Shown: in pieces, positions 24,967 through 33,596 of the stretch
Layout of the letters: each line of letters starts with the position of its first letter
How positions within the stretch are numbered: the first letter of the stretch is position 1
Assembly (NCBI RefSeq): GCF_023715745.1
Contig: NZ_JAMBOV010000006.1
Location: 1-64,000 of the forward strand
Direction: 5' to 3'
Source: Microbacterium oleivorans
GTDB lineage: Bacteria > Actinomycetota > Actinomycetes > Actinomycetales > Microbacteriaceae
DNA: 64,000 nt
Program-made: the position numbers and the translations under genes
Notes under the pieces: generated by a model
What the model was told of the DNA's origin: nothing
The model's database searches: none
The model's input: only the letters and a program-made list of their open reading frames with translations

Positions 24967-26960
24967 GCGGACGCTTCCTCGCCATCCGCATCCTGGCGCT
25001 GCTCTCGGTCCTGCTCGGACTCAACTACGTCGTCTGGCGGTGGCTGGCCTCCGTCAACTGGGACGCGTGGTGGATCGCCGTGCCACTGGTCGTCGCGGAG
25101 ACCTACAGTCTCGTCGACACGGTTCTGTTCGCCGCGACCATGTGGCGGGCGAAGGAGCGCCCGCGACCCAGCTCGCCGCCGCAGGGGACGGTCGACGTCT
25201 TCATCACGACCTACAACGAGCCGATAGAGATGGTGATGGCCACGGCCCTCGCCGCGAAGCGCATCACCTACCCGCACCACACCTGGATCCTCGACGACGG
25301 CGCGCGCGACGAGCTTGCTCGCGCCGCGGAGGCGGCCGGCATCGGGTACCTCACCCGATCGGCGGACTGGGCGGACAAGCCCCGGCACGCGAAGGCCGGC
25401 AACCTGAACAATGCCCTCCTGCAGACCGACGGCGAGTTCCTCCTCATCCTCGATGCGGACCAGGTCCCGGATCCGCTCATCCTCGGCAACACCCTCGGAT
25501 ATTTCGCCGACGATCCGCAGGTCGCCCTCGTGCAGACCCCGCAGTGGTTCGTCAACGTCGGCGAGGCCGACCCGCTCGGAAGTCAGGCGCCCCTGTTCTA
25601 CGGGCCCATCCAGCAGGGGAAGGACGGCTGGAACGCGGCCTTCTTCTGCGGTTCCAACGCGATCCTCCGACGCGATGCGCTCATGCAGCTCGGCATCGTC
25701 GGCTACGTGCGTGACCTCGAGGACTCGGTCTCGACGGCGCTGAAGACCTCCCAGCGGATGCTGCGACGCGCCGCATCCGATCGGTCGCTCACCCCCGACG
25801 TCGCCGCCGAGGTCGGCCGCCTGGGCGAGGCGGTGCAGCGGGCGCGCGCCGAGCTCGCGCTCGGTGCTCCCATCGCGGAGATCACCGCGGCGGTGCACGG
25901 GGAGATACAGGAGGCATCCGGTCGCCTCGTCGAGACGGATCTCGCCGGCATCCGGGCCGATGTCGCAGAACTGGCCTCCCTCGCCGTGCAGCGCGACGCC
26001 GAGCTCGACGCGTTCGTCGTGGACGACCGTGCCCTCGAGTCGCTGTCGGTGCGGGAGCTCTCTCCGCTCGCGACGATCGCCGCCGTCGACGCGCTCGTCG
26101 AAGCGGTCCGGGTGGACCGGCCGGGCGAGGCGCAACCCATCCAGCCGCTCGCGACGATCTCGGTCACGGAGGACATGGCCACGGCGATGCAGCTTCACGC
26201 GCTGGGGTGGAAGAGCGTCTACCACCACGAGATCCTCGCGCACGGCCTCGCACCCGAGGATCTGCGCACGATGCTGAAGCAGCGACTGCGGTGGGCGCAG
26301 GGCACGATGCAGGTCCTGCTGCGCGACAACCCCCTGCGCAAGAAAGGCCTCTCGGTCGGCCAGAGGCTCATGTACTTCGGCACGATGTGGAGCTACCTGA
26401 GCGGGTTCGCCGCGGTCATCTACCTCGCCGCGCCCATCATCTACCTGCTGCTGGGGGTCCTGCCCGTGACGGCATGGTCCGTCGACTTCTTCGCGCGCTT
26501 CCTGCCCTACTTCATCGTCAACCAGATCCTCTTCGTGGTGGTCGCCAAGGGGATCAGGACGTGGCGCGGTCAGCAGTACTCGCTCGCGCTGTTCCCCGTG
26601 TGGATCGCGGCATGCGTCACGGCGTTCGCCAATGTCGTCCTCGGCAAATCGCTCGACTTCGTCGTCACGCGCAAAGACGGGCGCGCCGCGGGCGGACCTC
26701 CCTGGCGCCAGATCTGGCCGCAGCTGACGGCCATGGTGCTGCTCGCCATCGCCGTCGTGGTCGGGATCGGCCGCGTCATCGTCGGCACCGCGGACGGCAC
26801 CGGCACCCTCGTCAACACACTCTGGGTCGGGTACGACCTCGTCGTGCTCAGCGTCATCATCCAGGCCGCGCGCTATCGGGGGTTCCAGGAGCACGACCCG
26901 CCCCTCGCCGCATCCACCCCATCCGCCGATCAGAAGGAGCCCCCGTGGACCTCACCGTGA
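24963..26960 (+). CDS. BcsA-like processive glycosyltransferase with large insert
   Basis: 665 residues. Two N-terminal membrane helices, then a GT2 catalytic domain with D111-D112-G, D164-A-D166, FFCGS (227-231), TED (402-404) and QRLRW (440-444), the motif set of cellulose synthase BcsA. About five membrane helices end the protein. No PilZ domain is visible. FFCGS and TED are normally about 20 residues apart; here 171 residues separate them, mostly an Ala/Glu/Arg-rich helical insert (about 246-398). GTG 24963 overlaps the phosphatase stop; the gene overlaps the STAS gene by 16 bases. It likely makes an exopolysaccharide under partner-switch control. The product is unknown. Confidence 0.85.
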   Translation: MSGRFLAIRILALLSVLLGLNYVVWRWLASVNWDAWWIAVPLVVAETYSLVDTVLFAATMWRAKERPRPSSPPQGTVDVFITTYNEPIEMVMATALAAKRITYPHHTWILDDGARDELARAAEAAGIGYLTRSADWADKPRHAKAGNLNNALLQTDGEFLLILDADQVPDPLILGNTLGYFADDPQVALVQTPQWFVNVGEADPLGSQAPLFYGPIQQGKDGWNAAFFCGSNAILRRDALMQLGIVGYVRDLEDSVSTALKTSQRMLRRAASDRSLTPDVAAEVGRLGEAVQRARAELALGAPIAEITAAVHGEIQEASGRLVETDLAGIRADVAELASLAVQRDAELDAFVVDDRALESLSVRELSPLATIAAVDALVEAVRVDRPGEAQPIQPLATISVTEDMATAMQLHALGWKSVYHHEILAHGLAPEDLRTMLKQRLRWAQGTMQVLLRDNPLRKKGLSVGQRLMYFGTMWSYLSGFAAVIYLAAPIIYLLLGVLPVTAWSVDFFARFLPYFIVNQILFVVVAKGIRTWRGQQYSLALFPVWIAACVTAFANVVLGKSLDFVVTRKDGRAAGGPPWRQIWPQLTAMVLLAIAVVVGIGRVIVGTADGTGTLVNTLWVGYDLVVLSVIIQAARYRGFQEHDPPLAASTPSADQKEPPWTSP

Positions 26961-27277
26961 CACCTGCGACCGGATACGCGGTCGTCGCCGTCGCCGGACG
27001 ACTCACCGCCCCGGGCGTCGCGCGCTTCCGCGCCGCCGTGGATGACGCGATCGCCGCCGCCGGCGCGCGCGTCGTCGTCGACCTCTCCGGCACCGCGTTC
27101 ATCGACTCGTCGGGGATCGGCGCGCTGATCGGCGGGTTGAAGGCGGCGCGGCTCGCGGACGGGGACCTGCGCATCGCGGCGGTCCCCGAGGCGGTCGCGC
27201 GCGTCCTGACCCTCACGAATCTCGACCGCGTCCTGCGGGCGTACCCGGACGCGGAGGCCGCGTTCGATGGGCGCTGA
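26945..27277 (+). CDS. STAS domain protein (anti-anti-sigma type)
   Basis: 110 residues, a single STAS domain. GRLTAPGVARFR and the conserved phosphorylation loop FIDSSGIGALIGGL are present, with two serines of which the second is the usual phosphosite. GTG 26945 follows AAGGAG (26934-26939) inside the end of the synthase gene. It overlaps the kinase gene by 11 bases. In RsbV-type switches the unphosphorylated protein captures the kinase; the phosphatase upstream would reset it. Confidence 0.9.
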   Translation: MDLTVTPATGYAVVAVAGRLTAPGVARFRAAVDDAIAAAGARVVVDLSGTAFIDSSGIGALIGGLKAARLADGDLRIAAVPEAVARVLTLTNLDRVLRAYPDAEAAFDGR

Positions 27278-27692
27278 GACGGTCGTCCGCGAGGTGTCCG
27301 GGCCCGCCGACCTGTCGCTCGTCGATGCCGTGCACGAGGCGCTCGACGACATGTGGGAAGCGGTGCCCGACGTCTCGGACGAGGATCGGATGCTGTTCGC
27401 TCTCGCCGTCAGCGAGATCGCCACGAACGTCGTCGAGCACGCGACCGGCGAGCAGGAGGCGACCGTCTCGATCCGGCTCTCCGTTGCTGCGGACGAACTC
27501 GTCGCCGTCATGTCCGACGACGCCGACCCCGCGCTGATCCGGCTCGACCGGGTGAGCATGCCGGACGCGGACGCCGAGTCCGGACGGGGGCTGGCGCTCG
27601 CGCTCGCCGCGCTCGACGAGCTGCGCCACGAGGCCGACGACGGCAACGTCTGGGTCCTCCGGCGGGAGAGGCGCTCGCCCGGCGCCGACTGA
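27267..27692 (+). CDS. RsbW-like serine kinase / anti-sigma type ATPase
   Basis: 141 residues with the GHKL ATPase fold of anti-sigma kinases. The N-box LAVSEIATNVVEHA has the catalytic Glu and Mg-binding Asn. The G1 region MSDDADP keeps an Asp but lacks the usual glycines, and the last box reads GRGLALALAALDEL. It should phosphorylate the neighbouring STAS protein. No sigma factor is adjacent, so the final target could be a distant sigma factor or the synthase itself. ATG 27267 lies within the end of the STAS gene. Confidence 0.85.
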   Translation: MGAETVVREVSGPADLSLVDAVHEALDDMWEAVPDVSDEDRMLFALAVSEIATNVVEHATGEQEATVSIRLSVAADELVAVMSDDADPALIRLDRVSMPDADAESGRGLALALAALDELRHEADDGNVWVLRRERRSPGAD

Positions 27693-27718
27693 GCGGGATG
27701 GATGTCCGTGGGCGAACG

Positions 27719-27724
27719 TAGACT
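27719..27724 (+). promoter_or_regulatory. -10 box of pcrA
   Basis: TAGACT nine bases before ATG 27734, with GAAGGG also in the gap. Confidence 0.55.
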
Positions 27725-27733
27725 CGAAGGGAC

Positions 27734-30178
27734 ATGAGCGACTCCATCAAGCCCGTGATCGTCGGCGCCGGAGCGTCCCGTCCCGCCGGCGATTCCCGTC
27801 CCGACGAAGACCTGCTGGCGGGTCTCAACCCGCCGCAGCGCGAGGCCGTCACCCATCGGGGCTCCGCCCTGCTGATCATCGCCGGCGCGGGTTCGGGCAA
27901 GACGAGTGTGCTCACCCGGCGCATCGCCTCGCTGCTGCGTACCCGTGAGGCGTACCCGAGTCAGATCCTCGCCATCACCTTCACGAACAAGGCTGCGGGC
28001 GAGATGCGCGAGCGGGTGCGGCAGCTCGTCGGAGAGAGCGCGCAGGGCATGTGGATCTCGACCTTCCACTCGGCCTGCGTGCGCATCCTGCGGCGCGAGG
28101 CCGACCAGTTCGGCTTCACCAAGAGCTTCACGATCTATGACTCCGGCGACTCGCGGGCTCTCATCAAGCGCCTCGTCAAGGAGCACGAGGGCGACTCGTT
28201 CGGGTTCACCCCGGCCGCCGTCCAGGGGCGCATCTCGAAGCTCAAGAACGAACTGGCGGATGCCGAGTCCTACGCCCGCCAGGCGAACATGAGCGATCCC
28301 GCCGAACGGGTCTTCGTCGACATCTTCGCCGACTACCAGCGGTCGCTGCAGCGGGCGAACGCGTTCGACTTCGACGACCTCATCGCGCAGACCGTCTACC
28401 TGTTCCGTGCGTTCCCGCACGTCGCCGACGTCTATCGCAAGCGGTTCCGCCACATCCTGGTGGACGAGTACCAGGACACCAACCACGCCCAGTACGCGCT
28501 CATCCACGAGCTGACCCGGCCCGTCGTCGGCAAGGCCGGTGACGCGTTCTCCAGCGGCGGCATGATGATCTTCGAGCCCGACGAGGCGCCCGAGATCGAG
28601 GGTGCATCGCTCACCGTCGTCGGCGACTCCGACCAGTCGATCTACGCCTTCCGCGGCGCAGACATCCGCAACATCAGCGAGTTCGAGCGCGACTTCCCGG
28701 GCGCGAAGGTCGTGCTGCTCGAGCAGAACTACCGGTCGACGCAGAACATCCTGTCGGCGGCCAACGCGGTCATCGGCCACAACTTCGACCGCAAGGACAA
28801 GAAGCTGTGGACCGACGTCGGCGACGGCGATCCCATCGTCGGCTTCACCGGGTACTCGCAGCACGACGAGGCGCAGTTCGTCGCGGACGAGATCGAGGCC
28901 CTCCACCGCAAGGGCGTCGACTACGCGCAGATGGCGGTCTTCTACCGCACCAACTCGCAGTCCCGTGCGCTCGAGGAGATCTTCATCCGCTCGGCCGTGC
29001 CCTACAAGATCATGGGCGGCACCAAGTTCTACGAGCGCGCGGAGATCAAGGACGCCCTCGCCTACCTCGTTTCGGTCGCGAACCCCGCCGACGAGATGGC
29101 GGTGCGCCGCATCCTGAACAAACCCCGCCGCGGCATCGGCGACGTCACCGAGACCGCGATCGCCCGCTATGCGGCATCGGAGGGGATCACCTTCCGCGAC
29201 GCGCTCGCGAACTCTTCAGCTCTCGGCGTCGGCGCCAAGGTGCAGAAGGCCATCGCCGAGCTCGACGCCGCGCTGGCCGAGGCGTCCGAGATCATGCTGC
29301 CGAGCTCGGGAGAGATCGCGCCGTCCACCTCGGTGACCGAGGGCTTGCGCGTCCTGCTGAACAGGTCGGGGTACTACGACGCGCTCCGCATGTCGAAGGA
29401 CCCGCAGGACGAGGCGCGCGTCGAGAACCTCGACGAGCTCGTCGCGGTCACGCGGGAGTTCGCCCGCAACAACCCCGACGGCACGCTCCTGGACTTCCTC
29501 ACCGAGGTGACGCTGGTGTCGGATGCCGACGACCTCGACGACGCGAGCGGTTCTGTCTCGCTCATGACGATGCACACCGCGAAGGGCCTCGAGTTCGACG
29601 CCGTGTTCGTCACCGGTGTCGAGGAGGACCTCATCCCGCACCGCATCTCGGCGGGGGAGCCGGGCGGACCGCAGGAGGAGCGGCGGCTCTTCTATGTCGC
29701 GCTCACCCGCGCCCGCAAACGGCTGCACCTGTCGCTCGCGATGACCCGTGCCCAGTTCGGCGAGGTGTCCGCAGCGATGCCGAGCCGTTTCCTGCAGGAG
29801 ATCCCGCACGAGCTCATCGACTGGCGACAGTCGCCGGGTGACGTCAACTCCCGCGGTGGCACGCAGTCGCGCGCCCTCAACGGTCGCTCCGGCTCGCGAT
29901 TCGGCGGCTCGAACCGCTACGGCGACGACCTCGTACCGCTGCCGCCCCGCGAGAAGTCGGACTCGCTCGCGAAGTTCGCGAACCGCATCCCGGCGAAGAT
30001 CCGCGACAACGGCGACATGGAGCTCTCGGCGGGCGACCGCATCCGTCACGATGACTTCGGCGAGGGAAAAGTCGACATGGTGACCGGCGACGGAGCGAAG
30101 CGCGTCGCACACGTGCGGTTCGACAGCGCCGGTCCGAAGAAGCTCCTCATCAAGGTCGCGCCCATCACCAAGCTGTGA
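27734..30178 (+). CDS. pcrA: ATP-dependent DNA helicase PcrA/UvrD
   Basis: 814-residue SF1A 3'-5' helicase acting in DNA repair and replication restart. Motifs appear in order: Q motif LNPPQREAV, Walker A AGAGSGKT, DEYQDTN (II), GDSDQSIYAFRGAD (III), LEQNYRSTQNIL (IV), TMHTAKGLEFDAVF (V) and EERRLFYVALTRARKRL (VI). A C-terminal Tudor-like region (GDRIRHDDFGEGKV), which binds RNA polymerase in relatives, is present. The length and the extra segment between motifs II and III (DAFSSGGMMIFEPDE) are typical of actinobacterial PcrA. Confidence 0.96.
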   Translation: MSDSIKPVIVGAGASRPAGDSRPDEDLLAGLNPPQREAVTHRGSALLIIAGAGSGKTSVLTRRIASLLRTREAYPSQILAITFTNKAAGEMRERVRQLVGESAQGMWISTFHSACVRILRREADQFGFTKSFTIYDSGDSRALIKRLVKEHEGDSFGFTPAAVQGRISKLKNELADAESYARQANMSDPAERVFVDIFADYQRSLQRANAFDFDDLIAQTVYLFRAFPHVADVYRKRFRHILVDEYQDTNHAQYALIHELTRPVVGKAGDAFSSGGMMIFEPDEAPEIEGASLTVVGDSDQSIYAFRGADIRNISEFERDFPGAKVVLLEQNYRSTQNILSAANAVIGHNFDRKDKKLWTDVGDGDPIVGFTGYSQHDEAQFVADEIEALHRKGVDYAQMAVFYRTNSQSRALEEIFIRSAVPYKIMGGTKFYERAEIKDALAYLVSVANPADEMAVRRILNKPRRGIGDVTETAIARYAASEGITFRDALANSSALGVGAKVQKAIAELDAALAEASEIMLPSSGEIAPSTSVTEGLRVLLNRSGYYDALRMSKDPQDEARVENLDELVAVTREFARNNPDGTLLDFLTEVTLVSDADDLDDASGSVSLMTMHTAKGLEFDAVFVTGVEEDLIPHRISAGEPGGPQEERRLFYVALTRARKRLHLSLAMTRAQFGEVSAAMPSRFLQEIPHELIDWRQSPGDVNSRGGTQSRALNGRSGSRFGGSNRYGDDLVPLPPREKSDSLAKFANRIPAKIRDNGDMELSAGDRIRHDDFGEGKVDMVTGDGAKRVAHVRFDSAGPKKLLIKVAPITKL

Positions 30179-30206
30179 GGGGCGACCCGCGACCCTGCAT
30201 CCCGCG

Positions 30207-30212
30207 TACCCT
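30207..30212 (+). promoter_or_regulatory. -10 box, probably leaderless (SseB-type gene)
   Basis: TACCCT six bases before ATG 30219. Confidence 0.6.
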
Positions 30213-30218
30213 GAAGCA

Positions 30219-31295
30219 ATGGCTCTGTTCTCCCGCCGCCCGAAGAAGGACTCCGACCCCCAGGGGGAGGTTCCCGTCGACGCGCAGGCCGACGTCGACG
30301 AGGTCCAGCAGGACGTGAGTGCGGCGGTTGCTGCCGAGCAGGCCGATGAGGCGGATGCCGAGCCCGTACCGCACGTGCCCATCTCGGTCTCGACCTACGG
30401 GAAGCCGGTTCCGCGACCCGCCCCCGAGCCTCAGCCTCTGCCGAAGACCCCCGAGACGGCGCCCGCTGCGAGCGAGAGCCGTCCGGGCATGCCCGACAAC
30501 ACGCTGCTCGCCGCTGCGCTGTCGGAGGTCCCCGAGGAGGTCGACAACGCCGCGATCCTCTCCGTCATGCGGCAGGCCCTGCAGGGCACCCTGTACCTGC
30601 GCATCCTCGGCGACGCCCGCGCGCAGGCGGCCGCCGGCGAGCCGCTGCGACTGGCGATCTCCATCGTGGGTGACAAGAAGTTCCTCCTCGCCTACACCGG
30701 TGCGGCCGCGCTGCAGGCCGGTCTCGGCGATGAGGCCCAGAACACCTCGATCCTGGGCCAGCCCGCACAGCGTGTGCTGCGCAACGTCATCGACGCGGGC
30801 TACGACGGCATCGTCTTCGACCACGCAGGACCCGGTCGCCGCATCGTCCTGCCGACGGGCCTCATCCAGCGCAGCCTCGACCAGGGCGACCCGGAGTTCA
30901 CGATCAAGAACCTGCTCGCCGGACCGCGGACCGCGGACACCGCCCGGGCCGTCGTCGACGCGCTGGTCGCGCGGGGCGCCTGGATCGCGGCAGGACCCAG
31001 GCCGGACGGTCAGGGCATGGGCGTCGCCGAGGCGCGCTCGGCCGAGGGCGGGCGCTACCTGCAGGTCTTCTCGCACCCGCTCGAAGTGCTGACGCTGCGT
31101 CGTGAGGACCAGCCCATGCCGCTCACGGCGGCGCAGCTGGGTGCCGCGCTCAAGAGCGAGTCCGGCCTCGACGGCTTCCTCATCGATCCCGCGGGCCCGT
31201 GGATCCGGATCGAACGCTCCGAGCTCGACGCGCTCATCACGATCGCCGACGCGGCCGAGACCGTCGACGCCGCGGCCGACACCGACCAGGACTAG
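30219..31295 (+). CDS. SseB family protein
   Basis: 358 residues. An acidic, disordered N-terminal third (about 1-95; KKDSDPQGE, then many Pro/Glu) is followed by two SseB-type domains (about 100-220 and 225-345). Each has the pattern of a LISxxG-like core, here LAISIVGDKKFLLAYTG, and a terminal region rich in GYDGIVFD / GLDGFLID. SseB domains occur in enhanced-serine-sensitivity proteins of unclear function. No membrane segment is seen. Neighbours are unrelated, so context does not help. Confidence 0.75.
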   Translation: MALFSRRPKKDSDPQGEVPVDAQADVDEVQQDVSAAVAAEQADEADAEPVPHVPISVSTYGKPVPRPAPEPQPLPKTPETAPAASESRPGMPDNTLLAAALSEVPEEVDNAAILSVMRQALQGTLYLRILGDARAQAAAGEPLRLAISIVGDKKFLLAYTGAAALQAGLGDEAQNTSILGQPAQRVLRNVIDAGYDGIVFDHAGPGRRIVLPTGLIQRSLDQGDPEFTIKNLLAGPRTADTARAVVDALVARGAWIAAGPRPDGQGMGVAEARSAEGGRYLQVFSHPLEVLTLRREDQPMPLTAAQLGAALKSESGLDGFLIDPAGPWIRIERSELDALITIADAAETVDAAADTDQD

Positions 31296-31326
31296 CAAGC
31301 CCCTGTCCCCACCCGGAGTCCGCGCC

Positions 31327-31332
31327 TAGGGT
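31327..31332 (+). promoter_or_regulatory. -10 box, probably leaderless (LigD-type polymerase gene)
   Basis: TAGGGT six bases before ATG 31339. Confidence 0.6.
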
Positions 31333-31338
31333 GGGCGC

Positions 31339-32352
31339 ATGGCGTCGGAGCGGATCACCCTGCAGCTGCCCGGAGGCAAAGAGCTCTCGCTCTCCAGCCC
31401 GAACCGGATCGTCTTCCCCGAACCGGGGATCACGAAGCACGAGCTGGCCGAGTACGTCCTGGCTGTCGAGGCGCCGTTCCTGCGCGCGAACGGGCACCGC
31501 CCGGTCTCGCTGGAGCGGTTCCCCGACACCGTCGACGGCGACAGCTTCTTCTCGAAGAACCCGCCCAAGGGCACGCCCGACTACGTCGATCAGGTGATGT
31601 GCACCTACAACAGCGGGCGTCGGCATCCGCAGGTCGTTCTCGGCGAGATCGCCGCGGCCGTCTGGGCGGTGCAGATGAACACGGTCGTCTTCCATCCCTG
31701 GGCCTCGCTCGCCGCCGACACGGACAATCCCGTCGAGCTGCGCATCGACCTCGACCCGCAGCCGGGAACGGACTTCTCGGATGCCGCGGCGGTCGCGCCG
31801 GTGCTGCGCGAGGTGCTTCGCGAGGCCGGGCTCGAGCCGTGGCTCAAGACGAGCGGCAACCGCGGCATCCACGTCTTCTGCCCCATCGAACCGACGCACG
31901 AGTTCCTCGACGTGCGCCATGCGGTGATCGCAGCGGGGCGCGAACTCGAACGGCGGATGCCGGATCGTGTCACGACCAACTGGTGGAAGGAGGAGCGCGG
32001 AGAGCGCATCTTCGTCGACTTCAACCAAGCGAACCGCGATCGCACGATGGCGGGGGCGTACAGCCCGCGCGCCCTGCCGGGGGCGACCGTGGCGACACCG
32101 ATCACGTGGGAGGAGCTCGCCGACGGTGTGGATCCCGCGGCGTTCACCGTCCGGACCGTGCCCGACCGTCTGGCCGCGACCGGTGACCCCTGGGAGGGGT
32201 TGCAGGACGCGCCCGGCCGGATCGACGCGCTGCTCGAATGGTGGCAGCGCGATCTCGAGGCGGGTCTCGGCGAACTGCCCTTCCCGCCCGAGTTCCCCAA
32301 GATGCCGGGGGAGCCGCCGCGCGTGCAGCCGTCCCGCGCGAAGAAGGACTGA
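31339..32352 (+). CDS. stand-alone LigD-type polymerase/primase domain (NHEJ)
   Basis: 337 residues matching the PolDom of bacterial LigD (archaeo-eukaryotic primase superfamily), which fills ends during non-homologous end joining. The catalytic carboxylates lie in RIDLDPQPGTDF, motif II is TSGNRGIHVF, and motif III is FVDFNQANRDRTMAGAYSPR. It begins with LPGGKELSLSSPNRIVFPE, a typical LigD PolDom start. It is not fused to a ligase or nuclease; a DNA ligase gene lies 1.2 kb away on the other strand. No Ku gene is in the window. Confidence 0.92.
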   Translation: MASERITLQLPGGKELSLSSPNRIVFPEPGITKHELAEYVLAVEAPFLRANGHRPVSLERFPDTVDGDSFFSKNPPKGTPDYVDQVMCTYNSGRRHPQVVLGEIAAAVWAVQMNTVVFHPWASLAADTDNPVELRIDLDPQPGTDFSDAAAVAPVLREVLREAGLEPWLKTSGNRGIHVFCPIEPTHEFLDVRHAVIAAGRELERRMPDRVTTNWWKEERGERIFVDFNQANRDRTMAGAYSPRALPGATVATPITWEELADGVDPAAFTVRTVPDRLAATGDPWEGLQDAPGRIDALLEWWQRDLEAGLGELPFPPEFPKMPGEPPRVQPSRAKKD

Positions 32353-32355
32353 CGC

Positions 32356-33552
32356 TCAGTCTGCGGTGCGCGGCGTGCCCGCCGTGACCGTGTCAGCCTT
32401 CTCCTCTATGGGCTGCTTCCGTCGCGCCCACCGGGCGGGCGTGTTCGGCCCGTCCCAGACCTGGATGATGCCCCACGCGGCAGCGGTGAGCGGAACCGCG
32501 AGGATCGCGCCGACGATGCCGCCGAGCACGGTGCCGATGGTGAGGGCGATCAGGACCGCGAAAGCGTGGAGCTTCATCGATCGGCCCATGAGGAACGGCT
32601 GCAGGAAGTTGCCTTCAAGCTGGTTCACCGCCACGACGATGACGACGACCCAGATCGCTGCGACGAGGCCGTTCGTCACGAGGGCGACCAGCGCCGCCAG
32701 GATCCCGGCGACCGTCGCTCCCACGATGGGAATGAACGCGAGGACGAACACGAGTGCGCCGAGCGGGAGGGCGAGCGGGATCTGCAGGACCAGGAGACCA
32801 ATCGTGATGCCGACCGCGTCCACCGCCGCAACGGCCGCCGTTCCCCGGAGGTAGGCGCCGAAGGTCTGCACGGCCTTGTGGCCGACTCGTACGGCGCGCT
32901 CGTAGTCCGATCCGCGGAAGGGGCGGATGAGGAACTCCCAGAGCTGCGGGCCGTCCTTCAGGAAGAAGAACAGCGTCACGATCATCAGGACGAGCCCGGT
33001 GAGGAAGTTGGCGACCGCGCTGACGCCGGCGAGAGCACCGGAGCCGAACTGCGCGCTCGTGAGGAAGTCGGTGGCCGTGCCGACCCATTCGTCGATCTGC
33101 TTCTGGTCGATGTCGAACGGCAGCGTCTCGGCCCAGGCAAGGACGCTCTGGAATCCGTCCTGCGCTTTGCTCGACAGATCATCGAACTGGTGGCGGACGG
33201 CATCGACGACGAGCCAGCCGATTCCTCCGAGCACGACGACGAACGCCAGCAGCGTCAGGATGGTCGCGAACACCGAGGGGATGCCGTGCCGTCGCAGCCA
33301 CCCCATGAGGGGCGCGGCTGCCGAGGCGATAATCAGTGCCAGGAGCACCGGGATGACCACGACGGTGAGCTGCAGCATCCCGAGGATGAGCGCCGTCGCG
33401 ATCACGCCGACGATGATCACCTGCAGCGACCGGGTAGCGAGGGTGCCGAAGCCGTCGGACCACATGCTGCCGGGCTTGCCGGCTGAGGTCACCAGCAACG
33501 GCTTGTTCTCATCGGGTCGCACCGTGCGGGAGGAGGAGAAGAACGGGCCCAT
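32356..33552 (-). CDS. AI-2E family transporter
   Basis: 398-residue membrane protein of the AI-2E (TqsA/PerM-permease) family with about eight hydrophobic segments. The extended loop after helix 3, the LFFFLKDG motif, and the late VFVLAFIPIVGATVAGI and NQLEGNFLQPFLMGRSMKLH segments are diagnostic. These proteins export small molecules or act as Na+/H+ antiporters; the substrate is not predictable. It is convergent with the polymerase gene (3-base gap). Confidence 0.9.
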   Translation of the reverse strand: MGPFFSSSRTVRPDENKPLLVTSAGKPGSMWSDGFGTLATRSLQVIIVGVIATALILGMLQLTVVVIPVLLALIIASAAAPLMGWLRRHGIPSVFATILTLLAFVVVLGGIGWLVVDAVRHQFDDLSSKAQDGFQSVLAWAETLPFDIDQKQIDEWVGTATDFLTSAQFGSGALAGVSAVANFLTGLVLMIVTLFFFLKDGPQLWEFLIRPFRGSDYERAVRVGHKAVQTFGAYLRGTAAVAAVDAVGITIGLLVLQIPLALPLGALVFVLAFIPIVGATVAGILAALVALVTNGLVAAIWVVVIVVAVNQLEGNFLQPFLMGRSMKLHAFAVLIALTIGTVLGGIVGAILAVPLTAAAWGIIQVWDGPNTPARWARRKQPIEEKADTVTAGTPRTAD

Positions 33553-33558
33553 GCAGCG

Positions 33559-33564
33559 ACCCTA
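33559..33564 (-). promoter_or_regulatory. -10 box, probably leaderless (AI-2E gene)
   Basis: TAGGGT on the minus strand, six bases before the ATG at 33552. Confidence 0.6.
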
Positions 33565-33596
33565 TCGACCCGCTGTCTCCGGTGAGGGCCCTTGAC

